Assembly: GCF_037203705.1 (NCBI RefSeq)
Contig: NZ_JBBCAT010000001.1
Coordinates: forward strand, 310,001 to 374,000
Source of the DNA: Prosthecomicrobium sp. N25
GTDB taxonomy: Bacteria; Pseudomonadota; Alphaproteobacteria; Rhizobiales; Ancalomicrobiaceae
DNA: 64,000 nucleotides
Direction: 5' to 3'
Shown here: positions 26,317 to 35,631 of the stretch, in pieces
Position numbering within the stretch: position 1 is the stretch's first letter
How the letters are laid out: each line of letters opens with the position of its first letter
Made by a program: the position numbers and the translations under genes
The notes under the pieces: model-generated
What the model was told of the DNA's origin: nothing
Seen by the model: only the letters and a program-made list of their open reading frames with translations
Database searches by the model: none

Positions 26317-26571
26317 TTGACACCCAGATCCCACGCCACCCGGCCGCTGAGGGCGGCGACTGCCGCCGGAACCCTCCTGCTCGGCCTCGCGCTCGCCGGC
26401 TGCGAGGAGCGGATCGGCGACGACCTCGCGTTTCCGACCCGCAAGCCCGAACGGGCCCGGCCCGCCGTGGTGGTGCCGCCGCCCGTGCATGCGCGTCCTG
26501 CCGTCGCACCGGGCGCCTCCTGGCTGATGCCCGACCGTTACCGCAGCAACTGCGCCCCGACCCGCTGCTGA
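26317..26571 (+). CDS. Small lipoprotein of unknown function
   Basis: An 84-residue protein with a short positive N-terminus, a hydrophobic stretch and the lipobox LALAGC (Cys29), so it should be lipid-anchored in the periplasm. The mature part is Pro/Arg-rich and ends with two Cys residues (SNCAPTRC). The start is TTG 26317 with GGAGGA six bases upstream; the frame also extends further 5' without a site. No family is recognised. It follows ybaK by about 100 bases and converges with hemN. Confidence 0.7.
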   Translation: MTPRSHATRPLRAATAAGTLLLGLALAGCEERIGDDLAFPTRKPERARPAVVVPPPVHARPAVAPGASWLMPDRYRSNCAPTRC

Positions 26572-26581
26572 CCGGCCGCAC

Positions 26582-26617
26582 CGCGGCCCCGGCCTGCTCG
26601 GTGGGCCGGCGGCCGCG
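26582..26617. terminator. GC-rich bulged hairpin between convergent genes
   Basis: GCGGCCCCGGCC can pair with GGCCGGCGGCCGC, leaving one bulge, between the lipoprotein stop and the hemN stop. It could separate the two converging transcripts; there is no U tract. Confidence 0.35.
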
Positions 26618-26620
26618 TGA

Positions 26621-27973
26621 TCACACCGCCATGGAGTGCCGCGCCGCCGCCCGCGCCAGATAGGCGTCGAAGGCTGCCGCCGCGAGCCGCACGAAGGGTC
26701 GCCCGCCCTCCGTCACCGAAACCACCGGTCCGTCCAGCCGCACGAGCCCGTCGCGCACCAGTTCGGCCAGCCGTTCGGTGCCGTCCGCGACCGCCGCCGG
26801 TGTCTCGCCGAAGGCGGCCGTCACGGCCGCGAGGTCGACCCGGTAGTCGCACATCAGCCGCTCGATGATGGCGCCGCGCAGCCGGTCGTCCGCGTCGAGC
26901 GCCTTGCCCTTGACGACCGGCAGCCGCCCGGCCGCGATCGCCCGGCCCCAGCGGCCGACGTCCGGGTCGTTCTGCACGAAGCCCTGCGGCATCCGTCCGA
27001 TCGAGGAGGCGCCGAGGCCGATCAGGGTGTCGGCGGTGTCGGTCGTGTAGCCCTGGAAGTTGCGGCGCAGCGCCCCGGCCCGGTCGGCGACCGCCATCGC
27101 GTCGTCCGGCCGGGCGAAGTGGTCGAGCCCGATCGCCTGGAACCCGGTTGCCGCGAGGGCGTCCCGGGCGACCTGCTCCAGCTGGATCCTCTCGCTCGCG
27201 CCCGGCAGCGCCGCCTCGTCGATGAGGCGCTGGTGCTTCTTGAACCAGGGCACATGCGCGTAGCCGAAGAGCGCGATGCGCGAGGGCTCCAGGGACTGGG
27301 CAAGCGCCACGGTGGTCCGGATCGTCTCCGCCGTCTGGTGCGGCAGGCCGTACATGAGATCGAAGTTGATCGCCGTGATGCCGACGCCGCGCAGCGCCGC
27401 GACGGCGCGCTCGACCGTCTCGAAGGGCTGGATCCGCCCGATCGCCTCCTGCACGGTGCGGTCGAAGTCCTGCACGCCCAGGCTGGCCCGGGTCACGCCC
27501 GCCGCCGCGAGCGTCGCCGCGAGGGCCGGGGTGACGGTGCGCGGATCGAGCTCGATGGCATGCTCGGCATCCGGCAGCCAGTCGAAGCGCTCGCGCAGCG
27601 CCGCCACGATCTTCAGGAACGAGGCCGCAGGCAACAGGCTCGGCGTGCCCCCGCCCCAGTGCACATGCGCGACCGGCAGCCGCCGGCCGGCCGTGTCCGC
27701 CACCAGCCCGATCTCGGCGATCAGCCGCTCGGCATAGTCGATCACGGGCTCGTCACGCAGTGCCGCCTTCGTGTGGCAGCCGCAATAGTGGCAGATTGCC
27801 CTGCAATAGGGCACGTGGAGGTAGAGCGAGACCGGCCCGTCGCCGGGCAGCGCCCGGAGCCAGGCGGCGTAATCATCCGGCCCGATCGCGTCCGAGAAGT
27901 GCGGCGCGGTCGGGTAGCTCGTGTAGCGCGGCACGGTGCGTGCCGCATAGCGGGCCTGCAGGGTCGTGTTCAT
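26621..27973 (-). CDS. hemN: Oxygen-independent coproporphyrinogen III dehydrogenase
   Basis: Radical SAM enzyme converting coproporphyrinogen III to protoporphyrinogen IX without oxygen, 450 residues. The cluster motif is CRAICHYCGC near residue 58, the CxxxCxxCxC form of HemN. HVHWGGGTPSLL follows with the SAM-binding GGGTP, and ASLGVQDFDRTVQ and FDLMYGLPHQT are typical. It has the N-terminal YTSYPTAPHF of true HemN rather than of the HemW relative. A FixK/FNR box lies 35 bases before the ATG, so expression should rise at low oxygen, matching demand for cytochrome haem. Confidence 0.95.
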   Translation of the reverse strand: MNTTLQARYAARTVPRYTSYPTAPHFSDAIGPDDYAAWLRALPGDGPVSLYLHVPYCRAICHYCGCHTKAALRDEPVIDYAERLIAEIGLVADTAGRRLPVAHVHWGGGTPSLLPAASFLKIVAALRERFDWLPDAEHAIELDPRTVTPALAATLAAAGVTRASLGVQDFDRTVQEAIGRIQPFETVERAVAALRGVGITAINFDLMYGLPHQTAETIRTTVALAQSLEPSRIALFGYAHVPWFKKHQRLIDEAALPGASERIQLEQVARDALAATGFQAIGLDHFARPDDAMAVADRAGALRRNFQGYTTDTADTLIGLGASSIGRMPQGFVQNDPDVGRWGRAIAAGRLPVVKGKALDADDRLRGAIIERLMCDYRVDLAAVTAAFGETPAAVADGTERLAELVRDGLVRLDGPVVSVTEGGRPFVRLAAAAFDAYLARAAARHSMAV

Positions 27974-28007
27974 GCGACGAGACTAGTGACCGTCAAGCGC
28001 GCTCGCG

Positions 28008-28021
28008 TTGATTCTCGTCAA
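28008..28021. promoter_or_regulatory. FixK/FNR box upstream of hemN
   Basis: TTGAT-TCTC-GTCAA matches the consensus at nine of ten positions. It is about 40 bases (centre to ATG) from hemN and 136 from the divergent membrane-protein gene, so it could serve either. Confidence 0.65.
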
Positions 28022-28150
28022 GTCGGCTTGTCGCTCGCAGACGGCCCAAGTCCTGCATGGCCCCCCGTCGGCCCGCCCGCTACCGCGGCCCCGCGGATTG
28101 GCCTAAGACCGGACCCGCGAGGGACGCCGCCCGGAGCCGAGGAGGCCCGT

Positions 28151-29302
28151 ATGAGAGAGCCCCGACCCGCCGCGGTGGCCGGCTCAGGGACCGAGGACGA
28201 TGCCGGCCCGACCGGGGGAACGAGACGCGCGATGACCTGGACCGAATGGCGCGCCGCCGCCGAGCGCAGCCTGCCGATCCTCGCCGGCTTCCTGATCGCC
28301 GGCGCCGGAGGCCTCGTCTTCGCCCTCCTGAACCTCCCGGCGCCCTGGATCGCGGGTTCGACCCTGGCGGTCTCGGTCGCGGCCCTGCTGCGCGTTCCGC
28401 TCGCCATGCCGAACCGCCTGCGCGACCTCCTCTTCATCCTGCTCGGCATCTCGATGGGGTCGGGTGTCTCGCCCGAGTCGGTCCACCGCTTCCCCCAGTG
28501 GCCGCTCAGCCTCGCCATCGTGGCCCTGAGCGTCGGCCTGATCACCGGCGTCGCCTATCTGTACTTCCGCCGGGTCGCCGGCTGGGACTGGCGTACCGCC
28601 TTCCTGGCCTCGGTCCCCGGCGCCCTGTCCTACGTGCTGGCGGTCGCGATCGGGACCGAGGCGGACATCCGCCGCGTCGTGATTTCGCAGTCGCTCCGCG
28701 TCCTCCTCCTGGTCGTGGTCCTCCCCTTCGGCATCGTCGGCCTCACCCCGCCCGCCCCCGGCGGTCCGCCCGTTCCCTTGCCGGCGAGTTGGACGGACCT
28801 CGCCCTGCTCCTCGCCGCCGGTGCCGCTTCGGGCCTCCTGGCCGAGCGGGCCGGCCTGCCCGCCGGCAGGCTCACCGGCGCCTTCGTGGCCAGCGCCGTC
28901 CTGCACGGGGCCGGGGTCGTCGAGGCGAACCTGCCCCCCTGGCTCCTGATCCCGAGCTTTCTCGGCATCTCCCTCATCGTCGGCGTCCGGTTCGCGGGCA
29001 CGGACCTCGCCCTGCTGCGGTCCACCCTCGGCACCTCGCTCGCCGGCTTCCTGATCGGCGGGGCCTGCGCGGTCCTCTGCGCCTGGGGGACGGTGCTCCT
29101 GGTGTCGGTCGGCTGGGGGCCGTCCCTCCTCGCCTTCGCGCCCGGCGGGCTCGAGGCCATGACGGCGCTCTCCTTCACGCTGGGCCTCGACCCGGCCTTC
29201 GTGGCGACCCACCAGCTCTTCCGCTTCATGGGCATCGCCCTCTTCGTGCCCGCCGTCTTCGTCGCCCTCGACCGCCGCGCCGGACCGCCCCCGCCGCCGT
29301 GA
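28151..29302 (+). CDS. AbrB-family integral membrane protein
   Basis: A 383-residue hydrophobic protein of the AbrB duplication family (annotated in some genomes as ammonia monooxygenase regulators). Two similar halves each contain a loop with glycine- and proline-rich segments, as in LPAPWIAGSTLAVSVAALL and LPAGRLTGAFVASAVLHG. About ten membrane helices are predicted by eye. The start at 28151 follows GAGGAGG by five bases. Transport or regulatory function is unproven in this family. It is divergent from hemN and shares the region with a FixK/FNR box. Confidence 0.85.
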   Translation: MREPRPAAVAGSGTEDDAGPTGGTRRAMTWTEWRAAAERSLPILAGFLIAGAGGLVFALLNLPAPWIAGSTLAVSVAALLRVPLAMPNRLRDLLFILLGISMGSGVSPESVHRFPQWPLSLAIVALSVGLITGVAYLYFRRVAGWDWRTAFLASVPGALSYVLAVAIGTEADIRRVVISQSLRVLLLVVVLPFGIVGLTPPAPGGPPVPLPASWTDLALLLAAGAASGLLAERAGLPAGRLTGAFVASAVLHGAGVVEANLPPWLLIPSFLGISLIVGVRFAGTDLALLRSTLGTSLAGFLIGGACAVLCAWGTVLLVSVGWGPSLLAFAPGGLEAMTALSFTLGLDPAFVATHQLFRFMGIALFVPAVFVALDRRAGPPPPP

Positions 29303-29401
29303 CGGCCACGCGGGACCCGGCGCCGGGCGCCCGGGACCCCGGCCAGGGGCATCCGGGCCCCCCCTACGAGAGTCCAATTCCCCAGGCGATCCGACCCCCC
29401 G

Positions 29402-29415
29402 TTGACCTGAATCAA
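29402..29415 (+). promoter_or_regulatory. FixK/FNR box upstream of ccoN
   Basis: TTGAC-CTGA-ATCAA matches the consensus at nine of ten positions, about 180 bases before the ccoN ATG in an otherwise gene-free 291-base region. Low-oxygen activation of the cbb3 oxidase by FixK is the expected arrangement. Confidence 0.7.
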
Positions 29416-29593
29416 AGCCCTTTTCGCCGTTCGCCGTAGGGTCCCGTCGCTACCTTCGGATGGTTCGCGGCTCGCCGACTCGTTCGTGTCGATACGTGGC
29501 CTCGGTCGAAGAACCGGCGGCTCTTCTCTCGCTCTCAAGGAGCCCGGGCCGAGCCGTCCGAAGACTACTGGGACTCGAAAAACGAGGCGAACA

Positions 29594-31243
29594 ATGGCTC
29601 GGCCAGTCGCGAAAACCGGGATCACGACCGAGGAGATCGGCTACGCCGTCTTCCTCGGCCTCCTTCTCGCCGCCTGTCTTCTCATCGCCGGCAAGGCTTG
29701 GGACGCGGTGATGGCATTCCATGCCGGCATCGGCGCGCTCGTCGCGGCAGCCGGCATCTTCTTCATCTTCAAGGTCTCTTCCGACCGGACCGAGTTCGCG
29801 CCGCAGGAGATCGACGGGAAGCCGAACTACAACTTCGGCCCCGTGAAGTTCGCCTCCGTGGCGGCGATGTTCTGGGGCGTCGCGGGCTTCCTGGTGGGGC
29901 TCATCATCGCGCTGCAGCTCGCCTTTCCGGCGCTGAACTTCGACTTCCCGCTGACCAACTTCGGCCGCCTGAGGCCGCTGCACACCTCGGCGGTGATCTT
30001 CGCCTTCGGCGGCAACGTGCTGCTCGCGACCTCGTTCTACGTGGTCCAGCGCACCTGCCAGGCCCGCCTGCCCGGCATCGTCACGCCGTGGTTCGTGGTC
30101 CTCGGCTACAACGCCTTCATCGTCATCGCTGGCACGGGCTACCTGCTGGGCGTCACCCAGGGCAAGGAATACGCCGAGCCCGAGTGGTACGCCGACCTGT
30201 GGCTGACGGTCGTGTGGGTCGTCTACCTCTTCACCTTCCTGATTACCCTCTGGAAGCGCAAGGAACCCCACATCTACGTCGCCAACTGGTTCTACCTCGC
30301 CTTCCTGGTGACGGTGGCGATGCTCCACCTCGGCAACAACATGTCGGTGCCGATCTCGATCTACTCCTCGAAGTCGGTCCAGGTCTTCTCCGGCGTGCAG
30401 GACGCCATGGTGCAGTGGTGGTACGGCCACAACGCCGTCGGCTTCTTCCTGACCGCCGCGTTCCTGGCCATCATGTACTACTTCGTGCCGAAGCGCGCCG
30501 AGCGCCCGGTCTACAGCTACCGCCTGTCGATCGTGCACTTCTGGGCCCTGATCTTCCTCTACATCTGGGCCGGCCCGCATCACCTGCACTACACCGCCCT
30601 GCCCGAATGGGCCTCGACCCTGGGCGCCACCTTCTCGGTGATGCTGTGGATGCCTTCCTGGGGCGGCATGATCAACGGCCTGATGACGCTCTCGGGCGCC
30701 TGGGACAAGCTCCGCACCGACCCGGTCCTGCGCATGCTGGTCGTGTCGGTCGCCTTCTACGGCATGTCGACCTTCGAAGGCCCGCTGATGTCCGTGAAGG
30801 CCGTGAACTCGCTGTCGCACTACACCGACTGGACCATCGGGCACGTGCATTCGGGCGCCCTCGGCTGGGTCGGCTTCGTGTCCTTCGGCACGCTCTACTG
30901 CCTGTTCCCCTGGCTGTGGAACCGAAAGCAGCTCTGGTCGCTCAAGCTCGTCAACTGGCACTTCTGGCTCGCGACCCTCGGCATCGTCCTCTACATCTGC
31001 GCGATGTGGGTCTCCGGCATCATGCAGGGCCTGATGTGGCGCGCCTACGACAAGCTCGGCTTCCTGGAATACTCGTTCATCGAGACCGTGGCGGCCATGC
31101 ATCCCTTCTACGTGATCCGTGCCATGGGCGGCGCCCTGTTCGTCGTCGGTGCCCTGATCATGGCCTTCAACCTGTACATGACCGTGATGTTCGGCGAGCG
31201 CGAAGAGCCCGCTGCCCGTCCGGTCCTGGCCCCCGCCGAGTGA
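29594..31243 (+). CDS. ccoN: cbb3-type cytochrome c oxidase subunit I
   Basis: Catalytic subunit of the high-affinity terminal oxidase, 549 residues and about twelve membrane helices. It carries the low-spin haem b, high-spin haem b3 and CuB. Likely ligand regions are [45 protein letters not shown] and the late [16 protein letters not shown]. The ATG at 29594 is chosen because family members start with a short polar N-terminus; the frame is open further upstream. First gene of ccoNOQP, with a FixK/FNR box upstream. Confidence 0.96.
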   Translation: MARPVAKTGITTEEIGYAVFLGLLLAACLLIAGKAWDAVMAFHAGIGALVAAAGIFFIFKVSSDRTEFAPQEIDGKPNYNFGPVKFASVAAMFWGVAGFLVGLIIALQLAFPALNFDFPLTNFGRLRPLHTSAVIFAFGGNVLLATSFYVVQRTCQARLPGIVTPWFVVLGYNAFIVIAGTGYLLGVTQGKEYAEPEWYADLWLTVVWVVYLFTFLITLWKRKEPHIYVANWFYLAFLVTVAMLHLGNNMSVPISIYSSKSVQVFSGVQDAMVQWWYGHNAVGFFLTAAFLAIMYYFVPKRAERPVYSYRLSIVHFWALIFLYIWAGPHHLHYTALPEWASTLGATFSVMLWMPSWGGMINGLMTLSGAWDKLRTDPVLRMLVVSVAFYGMSTFEGPLMSVKAVNSLSHYTDWTIGHVHSGALGWVGFVSFGTLYCLFPWLWNRKQLWSLKLVNWHFWLATLGIVLYICAMWVSGIMQGLMWRAYDKLGFLEYSFIETVAAMHPFYVIRAMGGALFVVGALIMAFNLYMTVMFGEREEPAARPVLAPAE

Positions 31244-31257
31244 GGGAGGGCTGACAC

Positions 31258-31992
31258 ATGTCTCTCTTCGACAAGCACGTCATCTTCGAGAAGAACTCGA
31301 TCCTTCTTCTCGTCGGCATCCTGATCGCGGTCGCCATCGGCGGCCTGGTCGAGATCGTCCCGCTCTTCTACCTGAAGAGCACCATCGAGAAGGCGGAGGG
31401 GGTTCGGCCCTATTCGCCCCTCGAGCTCGCCGGCCGCAACATCTACATCCGCGAGGGCTGCTACAACTGCCACAGCCAGATGGTCCGTCCGCTGCGTGAC
31501 GAGATCGAGCGCTACGGCCACTTCAGCCTCGCGGCGGAGTCCATGTACGACCATCCCTTCCAGTGGTCGTCCAAGCGCACCGGCCCGGATCTCGCCCGCG
31601 TCGGCGCCAAGTACTCCGACCAGTGGCACCGCGAGCACCTGACGAACCCGCGCTCGATCGTGCCGGACTCCATCATGCCCGGCTATCCCTTCCTGGCGAA
31701 GAACGAGCTCGAATACACCCACATCACCGAAGTGATGAAGACCAACCGTCTGGTCGGCGTGCCCTATACGGACGACCAGATCGCCAACGCGGCCGCGGAC
31801 CTCAAGGCCCAGGCCAACCCCGACGACAAGACCGTGGACGCCATGCTGAAGCGGTACCCCAAGGCCGTCGCGCGCGACTTCGACGGAGACGTGACAAAGG
31901 TTTCGGAGATGGATGCCCTGGTGGCCTATCTCCAGATGCTCGGCACCCTCGTCGACTTCAAGCTCTACGACGACAAGGCCAACCTGCGCTGA
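31258..31992 (+). CDS. ccoO: cbb3-type cytochrome c oxidase subunit II (mono-haem c)
   Basis: Membrane-anchored mono-haem cytochrome c subunit, 244 residues. One N-terminal helix ([19 protein letters not shown]) precedes the periplasmic domain with haem motif [11 protein letters not shown] near residue 75. The distal Met ligand lies in the following domain ([11 protein letters not shown]). It passes electrons from CcoP to CcoN. It starts 14 bases after ccoN and is followed by ccoQ after 10 bases. Confidence 0.96.
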   Translation: MSLFDKHVIFEKNSILLLVGILIAVAIGGLVEIVPLFYLKSTIEKAEGVRPYSPLELAGRNIYIREGCYNCHSQMVRPLRDEIERYGHFSLAAESMYDHPFQWSSKRTGPDLARVGAKYSDQWHREHLTNPRSIVPDSIMPGYPFLAKNELEYTHITEVMKTNRLVGVPYTDDQIANAAADLKAQANPDDKTVDAMLKRYPKAVARDFDGDVTKVSEMDALVAYLQMLGTLVDFKLYDDKANLR

Positions 31993-32002
31993 GGAGATCG
32001 AC

Positions 32003-32155
32003 ATGACGACCTACACGCAAGCGGCCGAGTTCGCCCAGACCTGGGGTCTCGTCTACTTCTTCCTCATCTTCCTCGCCGTCCTCGTCTACGCGTGCTGGCC
32101 GTCCAACGGCAAGCGCTTCGACGAGGCCGCGCGGGTCCCCCTGCGGGAGGATTGA
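32003..32155 (+). CDS. ccoQ: cbb3-type cytochrome c oxidase subunit CcoQ
   Basis: Small 50-residue subunit with one membrane helix (WGLVYFFLIFLAVLVYACW) and a charged C-terminus, the usual form of CcoQ, which stabilises the complex. GAGGAG precedes the ATG by about seven bases. It is set between ccoO and ccoP with gaps of 10 and 3 bases. Confidence 0.93.
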   Translation: MTTYTQAAEFAQTWGLVYFFLIFLAVLVYACWPSNGKRFDEAARVPLRED

Positions 32156-32158
32156 TCC

Positions 32159-33016
32159 ATGGCACACAAGGAAATCGACCGTCTGTCGGGGGTCGAGACC
32201 ACCGGCCACGAGTGGGACGGCCTGAAGGAACTGAACAATCCGCTCCCGAAGTGGTGGCTCTACGTCTTCTACGCCTGCATCGGCTGGTCGCTGGTCTACT
32301 ACGTCCTCTACCCGTCATGGCCGCTCGTCTCGGGCTACACGACGGGCGTCCTCGGCTACTCGCAGCGGCAGGCCGCGCTCGACGCGGTGGCGGCCGGTCA
32401 GGCCGCCCGCGCCGTGAACGGCAAGGCTCTGGCAGACGCCCCGCTCGCCAAGATCAAGGCGGACCCGAAGCTCCTCGAGTTCGCCATGGCGAACGGCAAG
32501 GCGGCCTTCGGCGACAACTGCTCGCCCTGCCACGGCACGGGCGCTACCGGCGGCCCGGGCTACCCGAGCCTGCAGGACGACGACTGGCTTTGGGGCGGCA
32601 AGCTCGAGGACATCCACCAGACCCTCCTGGTGGGCATCCGCTCGACGCATCCCGATACCCGCCAGAGCCAGATGCCCGCCTTCGGCAAGGACGGCGTCCT
32701 GAAGAAGGAGGAGATCTCCGACGTCGCGGACCACGTCCTGTCGCTCTCCGGCAAGGCGCCGGCCAACGCCAAGGGCAAGCAGCTCTTCGCCGACAACTGC
32801 GCCTCCTGCCACGGTGACGACGCCAAGGGCAACCTGGAGCTCGGCGCGCCGAACCTCTCGGACACGATCTGGCTCTACGGCGGCACCAAGGAGAAGGTGG
32901 TCGAGACGATCGCCAACTCCCGCCAGGGCGTCATGCCCACCTGGGAAGGCCGCCTGGACCCGGTAACCATCAAGTCGCTCGCCGTCTACGTCCACAGCCT
33001 GGGCGGCGGCAAGTGA
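32159..33016 (+). CDS. ccoP: cbb3-type cytochrome c oxidase subunit III (di-haem c)
   Basis: Di-haem cytochrome c subunit, 285 residues. A single N-terminal helix (WWLYVFYACIGWSLVYYVL) follows the N-terminal FixP segment. Two periplasmic haem domains have CSPCH near residue 121 and CASCH near residue 218, with Met ligands in SQMPAFG and GVMPTWEG. It accepts electrons from the bc1 complex through soluble cytochrome c. Last gene of the operon, with a terminator about 30 bases after the stop. Confidence 0.96.
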   Translation: MAHKEIDRLSGVETTGHEWDGLKELNNPLPKWWLYVFYACIGWSLVYYVLYPSWPLVSGYTTGVLGYSQRQAALDAVAAGQAARAVNGKALADAPLAKIKADPKLLEFAMANGKAAFGDNCSPCHGTGATGGPGYPSLQDDDWLWGGKLEDIHQTLLVGIRSTHPDTRQSQMPAFGKDGVLKKEEISDVADHVLSLSGKAPANAKGKQLFADNCASCHGDDAKGNLELGAPNLSDTIWLYGGTKEKVVETIANSRQGVMPTWEGRLDPVTIKSLAVYVHSLGGGK

Positions 33017-33046
33017 CTGCCTGAACGGGCGATCCGAGGCATGACG

Positions 33047-33078
33047 AGGCCGGCGGGGAGCGATCCCCGCCGGCCTTT
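33047..33078 (+). terminator. Rho-independent terminator after ccoNOQP
   Basis: A 13-bp perfect stem (AGGCCGGCGGGGA with TCCCCGCCGGCCT), loop GCGA, then a short T run. It closes the cbb3 operon. Confidence 0.85.
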
Positions 33079-33118
33079 GTCGTAGATTGGGCCCCCTTGA
33101 CCGTTCCGGACGACCCCC

Positions 33119-33433
33119 ATGCCGAACCTGCTCGCCGATCTCCCTAGCGCCGCCGGTGGCGAGGTCTTCACCGAGCTCCTCGCCCGCGGCGGCGTCCGCA
33201 TCGAGCGCATCGTCTCCGAAGGCCAGTCCACCCCTGCCGACCAGCCCTACGACCAGGACCACGACGAGTGGGTCCTGCTCCTCGCCGGCGCCGCCGGCCT
33301 CTGGCTCGACGGCGAGGGCGAGACGACCCTGAAGCCCGGCGACCACGTCCTGATCCCCGCCCGGCGCCGCCACCGCGTCACCTGGACCGAGGCGGGTCGT
33401 CCGACGGTCTGGCTGGCGGTGCACGTCGCATAG
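33119..33433 (+). CDS. Small cupin-domain protein
   Basis: A 104-residue single-domain cupin. Motif 1 is YDQDHDEWVLLLAGAAGLWLDG and motif 2 KPGDHVLIPARRRHRVTW, with His and Glu positions suggesting a metal site. Enzymatic role is unknown; such stand-alone cupins occur as uncharacterised proteins next to oxidase operons. It starts after the ccoP terminator, so it is transcribed separately. Confidence 0.8.
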   Translation: MPNLLADLPSAAGGEVFTELLARGGVRIERIVSEGQSTPADQPYDQDHDEWVLLLAGAAGLWLDGEGETTLKPGDHVLIPARRRHRVTWTEAGRPTVWLAVHVA

Positions 33434-33760
33434 AGCCCCGCAGCGACGGCCAACGGGCACGCGGGAAAGCCCCGCCCCGCTTGTCATCCCGGCCTTCGAG
33501 CCGGGACCTGATGGCGGATCGGCATGGCTCGGCCGTTACGGTTCCGCAGTGACTTGCAGCGGGGGGAAGGACCAAGGGGTCCCGGCGCGATGGCCGGGAT
33601 GACACCCGTGGGGAGCTCCGGGTGGCCGTGCGCAGGCGCGCCGGCGGCGGGTGCAACAGTTCCATCCACCGTCATGGGCGGCGCACCGCACAACCGCTCC
33701 AAGGCAGCCGGCGAGCCTCTCCCGGGACCATGCGGGGACGGACCAATCCCGCCTGCCCCC
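33434..33760. other. Intergenic region with palindromic repeat between cupin gene and hisA
   Basis: Non-coding stretch of 327 bases where hisF would be expected after hisA. It is mostly filled by the repeat at 33483-33604. Nothing else is recognised. Confidence 0.6.
33483..33604. repeat. Palindromic intergenic repeat element, full copy
   Basis: About 122 bases whose ends are inverted copies. The left end is TGTCATCCCGGCCTTCGAGC followed by CGGGACC at 33483-33508. The right end reads GGTCCCGGC...GGCCGGGATGACA. A single left-type end recurs at 39574-39600. It has no coding potential and looks like a dispersed alphaproteobacterial palindromic element. It can fold into a long hairpin in RNA. Confidence 0.65.
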
Positions 33761-34492
33761 TCACCCCCGGGCGATGCGCTCCAGCGCCGCCTTGGGGTCG
33801 AGCCGGCCGTCGTAGATCGCCCGACCCGAGATGGCCCCCTGCAGGATGCGGCAGTCGGGCTGCATCAGGCGCTCGATGTCCGCCATCGAGGCGAGGCCCC
33901 CGGAGGCGATGACGGGGATCGAGACGGCCCGGGCCAGGGCCAGCGTCGCCTCGAAATTGATGCCCTTCAGGATGCCGTCCCGGTCGATGTCCGTGTAGAC
34001 GATCGCCGCCACGCCGGCGTCCTCGAACTTCCGGGCCAGATCGACGGCCCCGAGCTCCGACGCCTCCGCCCAGCCCTCGACCGCCACCTTGCCGCCCCGC
34101 GCGTCGATGCCGACCACGACCCGGCCGGGGAAGCGGGCGCAGGCCGCGCGCACGAGCGCGGGGTCGCGGACCGCCACGGTCCCGAGGATCACGCGCTCGA
34201 TCCCGGCGGCGAGCCAGGCCTCGATCGCCGGCAGGTCCCGGATCCCGCCCCCGAGCTGAACCTTCATGCCCTCGACCGCGGTCAGGATCCGCTCGACCGC
34301 GCCGCGGTTGACCGCCCGCCCCTCGAAGGCACCGTTGAGGTCGACCACATGCAGCCAGTCGAAGCCGAGCGCGCGGAAGCTTCGCGCCTGCGCGGCGGGA
34401 TCGTCGTTGTAGACGGTCGCCTGCCCCATGTCGCCGAGCTTCAGCCGGACGCACTGTCCGTCCTTGAGATCGATCGCGGGAAACAGGATCAC
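33761..34492 (-). CDS. hisA: Phosphoribosylformimino-5-aminoimidazole carboxamide ribotide isomerase
   Basis: TIM-barrel isomerase, fourth step of histidine synthesis, 243 residues. [14 protein letters not shown] at the N-terminus holds the catalytic Asp, and [26 protein letters not shown] and [11 protein letters not shown] are the phosphate-binding and catalytic loops. GTG 34492 is chosen because AGGTGG precedes it and it overlaps the hisH stop (GTGA). The usual next gene, hisF, is not downstream. Confidence 0.95.
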   Translation of the reverse strand: MILFPAIDLKDGQCVRLKLGDMGQATVYNDDPAAQARSFRALGFDWLHVVDLNGAFEGRAVNRGAVERILTAVEGMKVQLGGGIRDLPAIEAWLAAGIERVILGTVAVRDPALVRAACARFPGRVVVGIDARGGKVAVEGWAEASELGAVDLARKFEDAGVAAIVYTDIDRDGILKGINFEATLALARAVSIPVIASGGLASMADIERLMQPDCRILQGAISGRAIYDGRLDPKAALERIARG

Positions 34493-35139
34493 GGCATCCA
34501 CCTGAGGAAGTTGGCGAGCAGCGCCAGCCCGAGCCGCTGGCTCTTCTCCGGGTGGAACTGGGTCCCCACCACGTTGTCCCGGGCCACGATCGCCGTCCGC
34601 GGCCCGCCGTAGTCGGCGGTCGCCACCAGGTCCCCGTGGTGCCTCGTCGTGAACGCGTAGGAATGCAGGAAATAGGCGTGGAGCCCCGTCGGCCCGAGCG
34701 GGATGCCGTCGAGCACCGGGTGCGGGTTCACGAGGTCCATCGTGTTCCAGCCCATGTGCGGCACCTTGAGCCGGGGGTCGTCCGGCTCGATCGGCCCGAC
34801 CTCGCCGTCGATCCAGCCGAAGCCGTCGACGATCTCGTGCTCGATGCCCCGCGTCGCGAGCAGCTGCATGCCGACGCAGATGCCGAGGAAGGGCCGCCCG
34901 CGGTGGACGACGAACTCCTCGAGGGCCGCGTCCATGCCCGGGATGGCCGACACCCCCCGACGGCAGAACGGGAAGGCCCCGTCCCCCGGCAGCACGACCC
35001 GCTCGGCGCTGCGCACGACCTCGGGGTCGCGCGTCAGCGCCACCGCGTGGCGATATCCGATCTCCCGCGCGACCCTCTCCAGCCCCTTTTCCGCAGACCG
35101 CAGGTTGCCGGCGCCGTAGTCGATGAGCGCGATAGTCAC
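34489..35139 (-). CDS. hisH: Imidazole glycerol phosphate synthase glutamine amidotransferase subunit
   Basis: Class I glutaminase supplying ammonia to HisF, 216 residues. [12 protein letters not shown] is the N-terminal signature. GICVGMQLL holds the nucleophilic Cys and THFHPEK-like [10 protein letters not shown] holds the catalytic His and Glu. GTG 35139 is selected because GGAGG lies seven bases upstream and it overlaps the preceding gene's stop. Its partner gene hisF is not in the window. Confidence 0.95.
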   Translation of the reverse strand: MTIALIDYGAGNLRSAEKGLERVAREIGYRHAVALTRDPEVVRSAERVVLPGDGAFPFCRRGVSAIPGMDAALEEFVVHRGRPFLGICVGMQLLATRGIEHEIVDGFGWIDGEVGPIEPDDPRLKVPHMGWNTMDLVNPHPVLDGIPLGPTGLHAYFLHSYAFTTRHHGDLVATADYGGPRTAIVARDNVVGTQFHPEKSQRLGLALLANFLRWMP

Positions 35140-35630
35140 GTCCGCGCCTCCGGGAAGCCGACGACCGGGGGCAGGGCCCCGCCCGGGGGGACCAGGCGCG
35201 GGGGCCGCGCGGCGGGCGCAGCCGGCGGCGGGCTCGCCATCCGGCGCGTCATGTCGAGCGCCGCCCCGGCGAGCCGGTCGAACCAGCGCTTCTCCGCCTC
35301 GTCCGTGTTGGGGGCATGCACCACGCCCGCGAGCCCGAGGCCGCGCCGCTCCAGCGTCCACCGCCGCGCGTCGTTGGCGACGGTGGCGAACCAGACGAAG
35401 AACAGCATTTCGAGCACGGACCCGGACGCCGGGCTGAAGCGCGACACCGCCGCGATGGCCGCGAAGGCGGCGAGCCAGCCGGCGAGCACCCACCAGAGCC
35501 GGTGCCAGAGGATCCAGAAGACCTGGAAGATCAGCGCGGCCCAGCTGAAGCCCTCGCGCACCAGGACGGTCCGGTCGTGGACTTCCGGCCCGGTCGCCCC
35601 GGCGGGCGCATGCACCGTGTAGATCGGCAT
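35136..35630 (-). CDS. DUF2628 membrane protein in the his operon
   Basis: A 164-residue protein of the DUF2628 family starting MPIYTVHAP. It has two or three hydrophobic segments ([20 protein letters not shown] and neighbours) and a Pro-rich tail. It overlaps hisH by four bases (GTGA) and lies two bases from hisB. Presence inside the his operon is typical for Hyphomicrobiales, but no role in histidine synthesis is known. Confidence 0.88.
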   Translation of the reverse strand: MPIYTVHAPAGATGPEVHDRTVLVREGFSWAALIFQVFWILWHRLWWVLAGWLAAFAAIAAVSRFSPASGSVLEMLFFVWFATVANDARRWTLERRGLGLAGVVHAPNTDEAEKRWFDRLAGAALDMTRRMASPPPAAPAARPPRLVPPGGALPPVVGFPEART

Positions 35631-35631
35631 G

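Noticed and set aside
28184-29377. 397-residue minus-strand frame opposite the AbrB-family gene
   Set aside because: Repetitive Gly/Glu/Arg composition typical of an antisense high-GC frame; the plus strand gives a coherent membrane protein.
29450-31102. 550-residue minus-strand frame opposite ccoN
   Set aside because: Shadow of ccoN, highly charged and without motifs.
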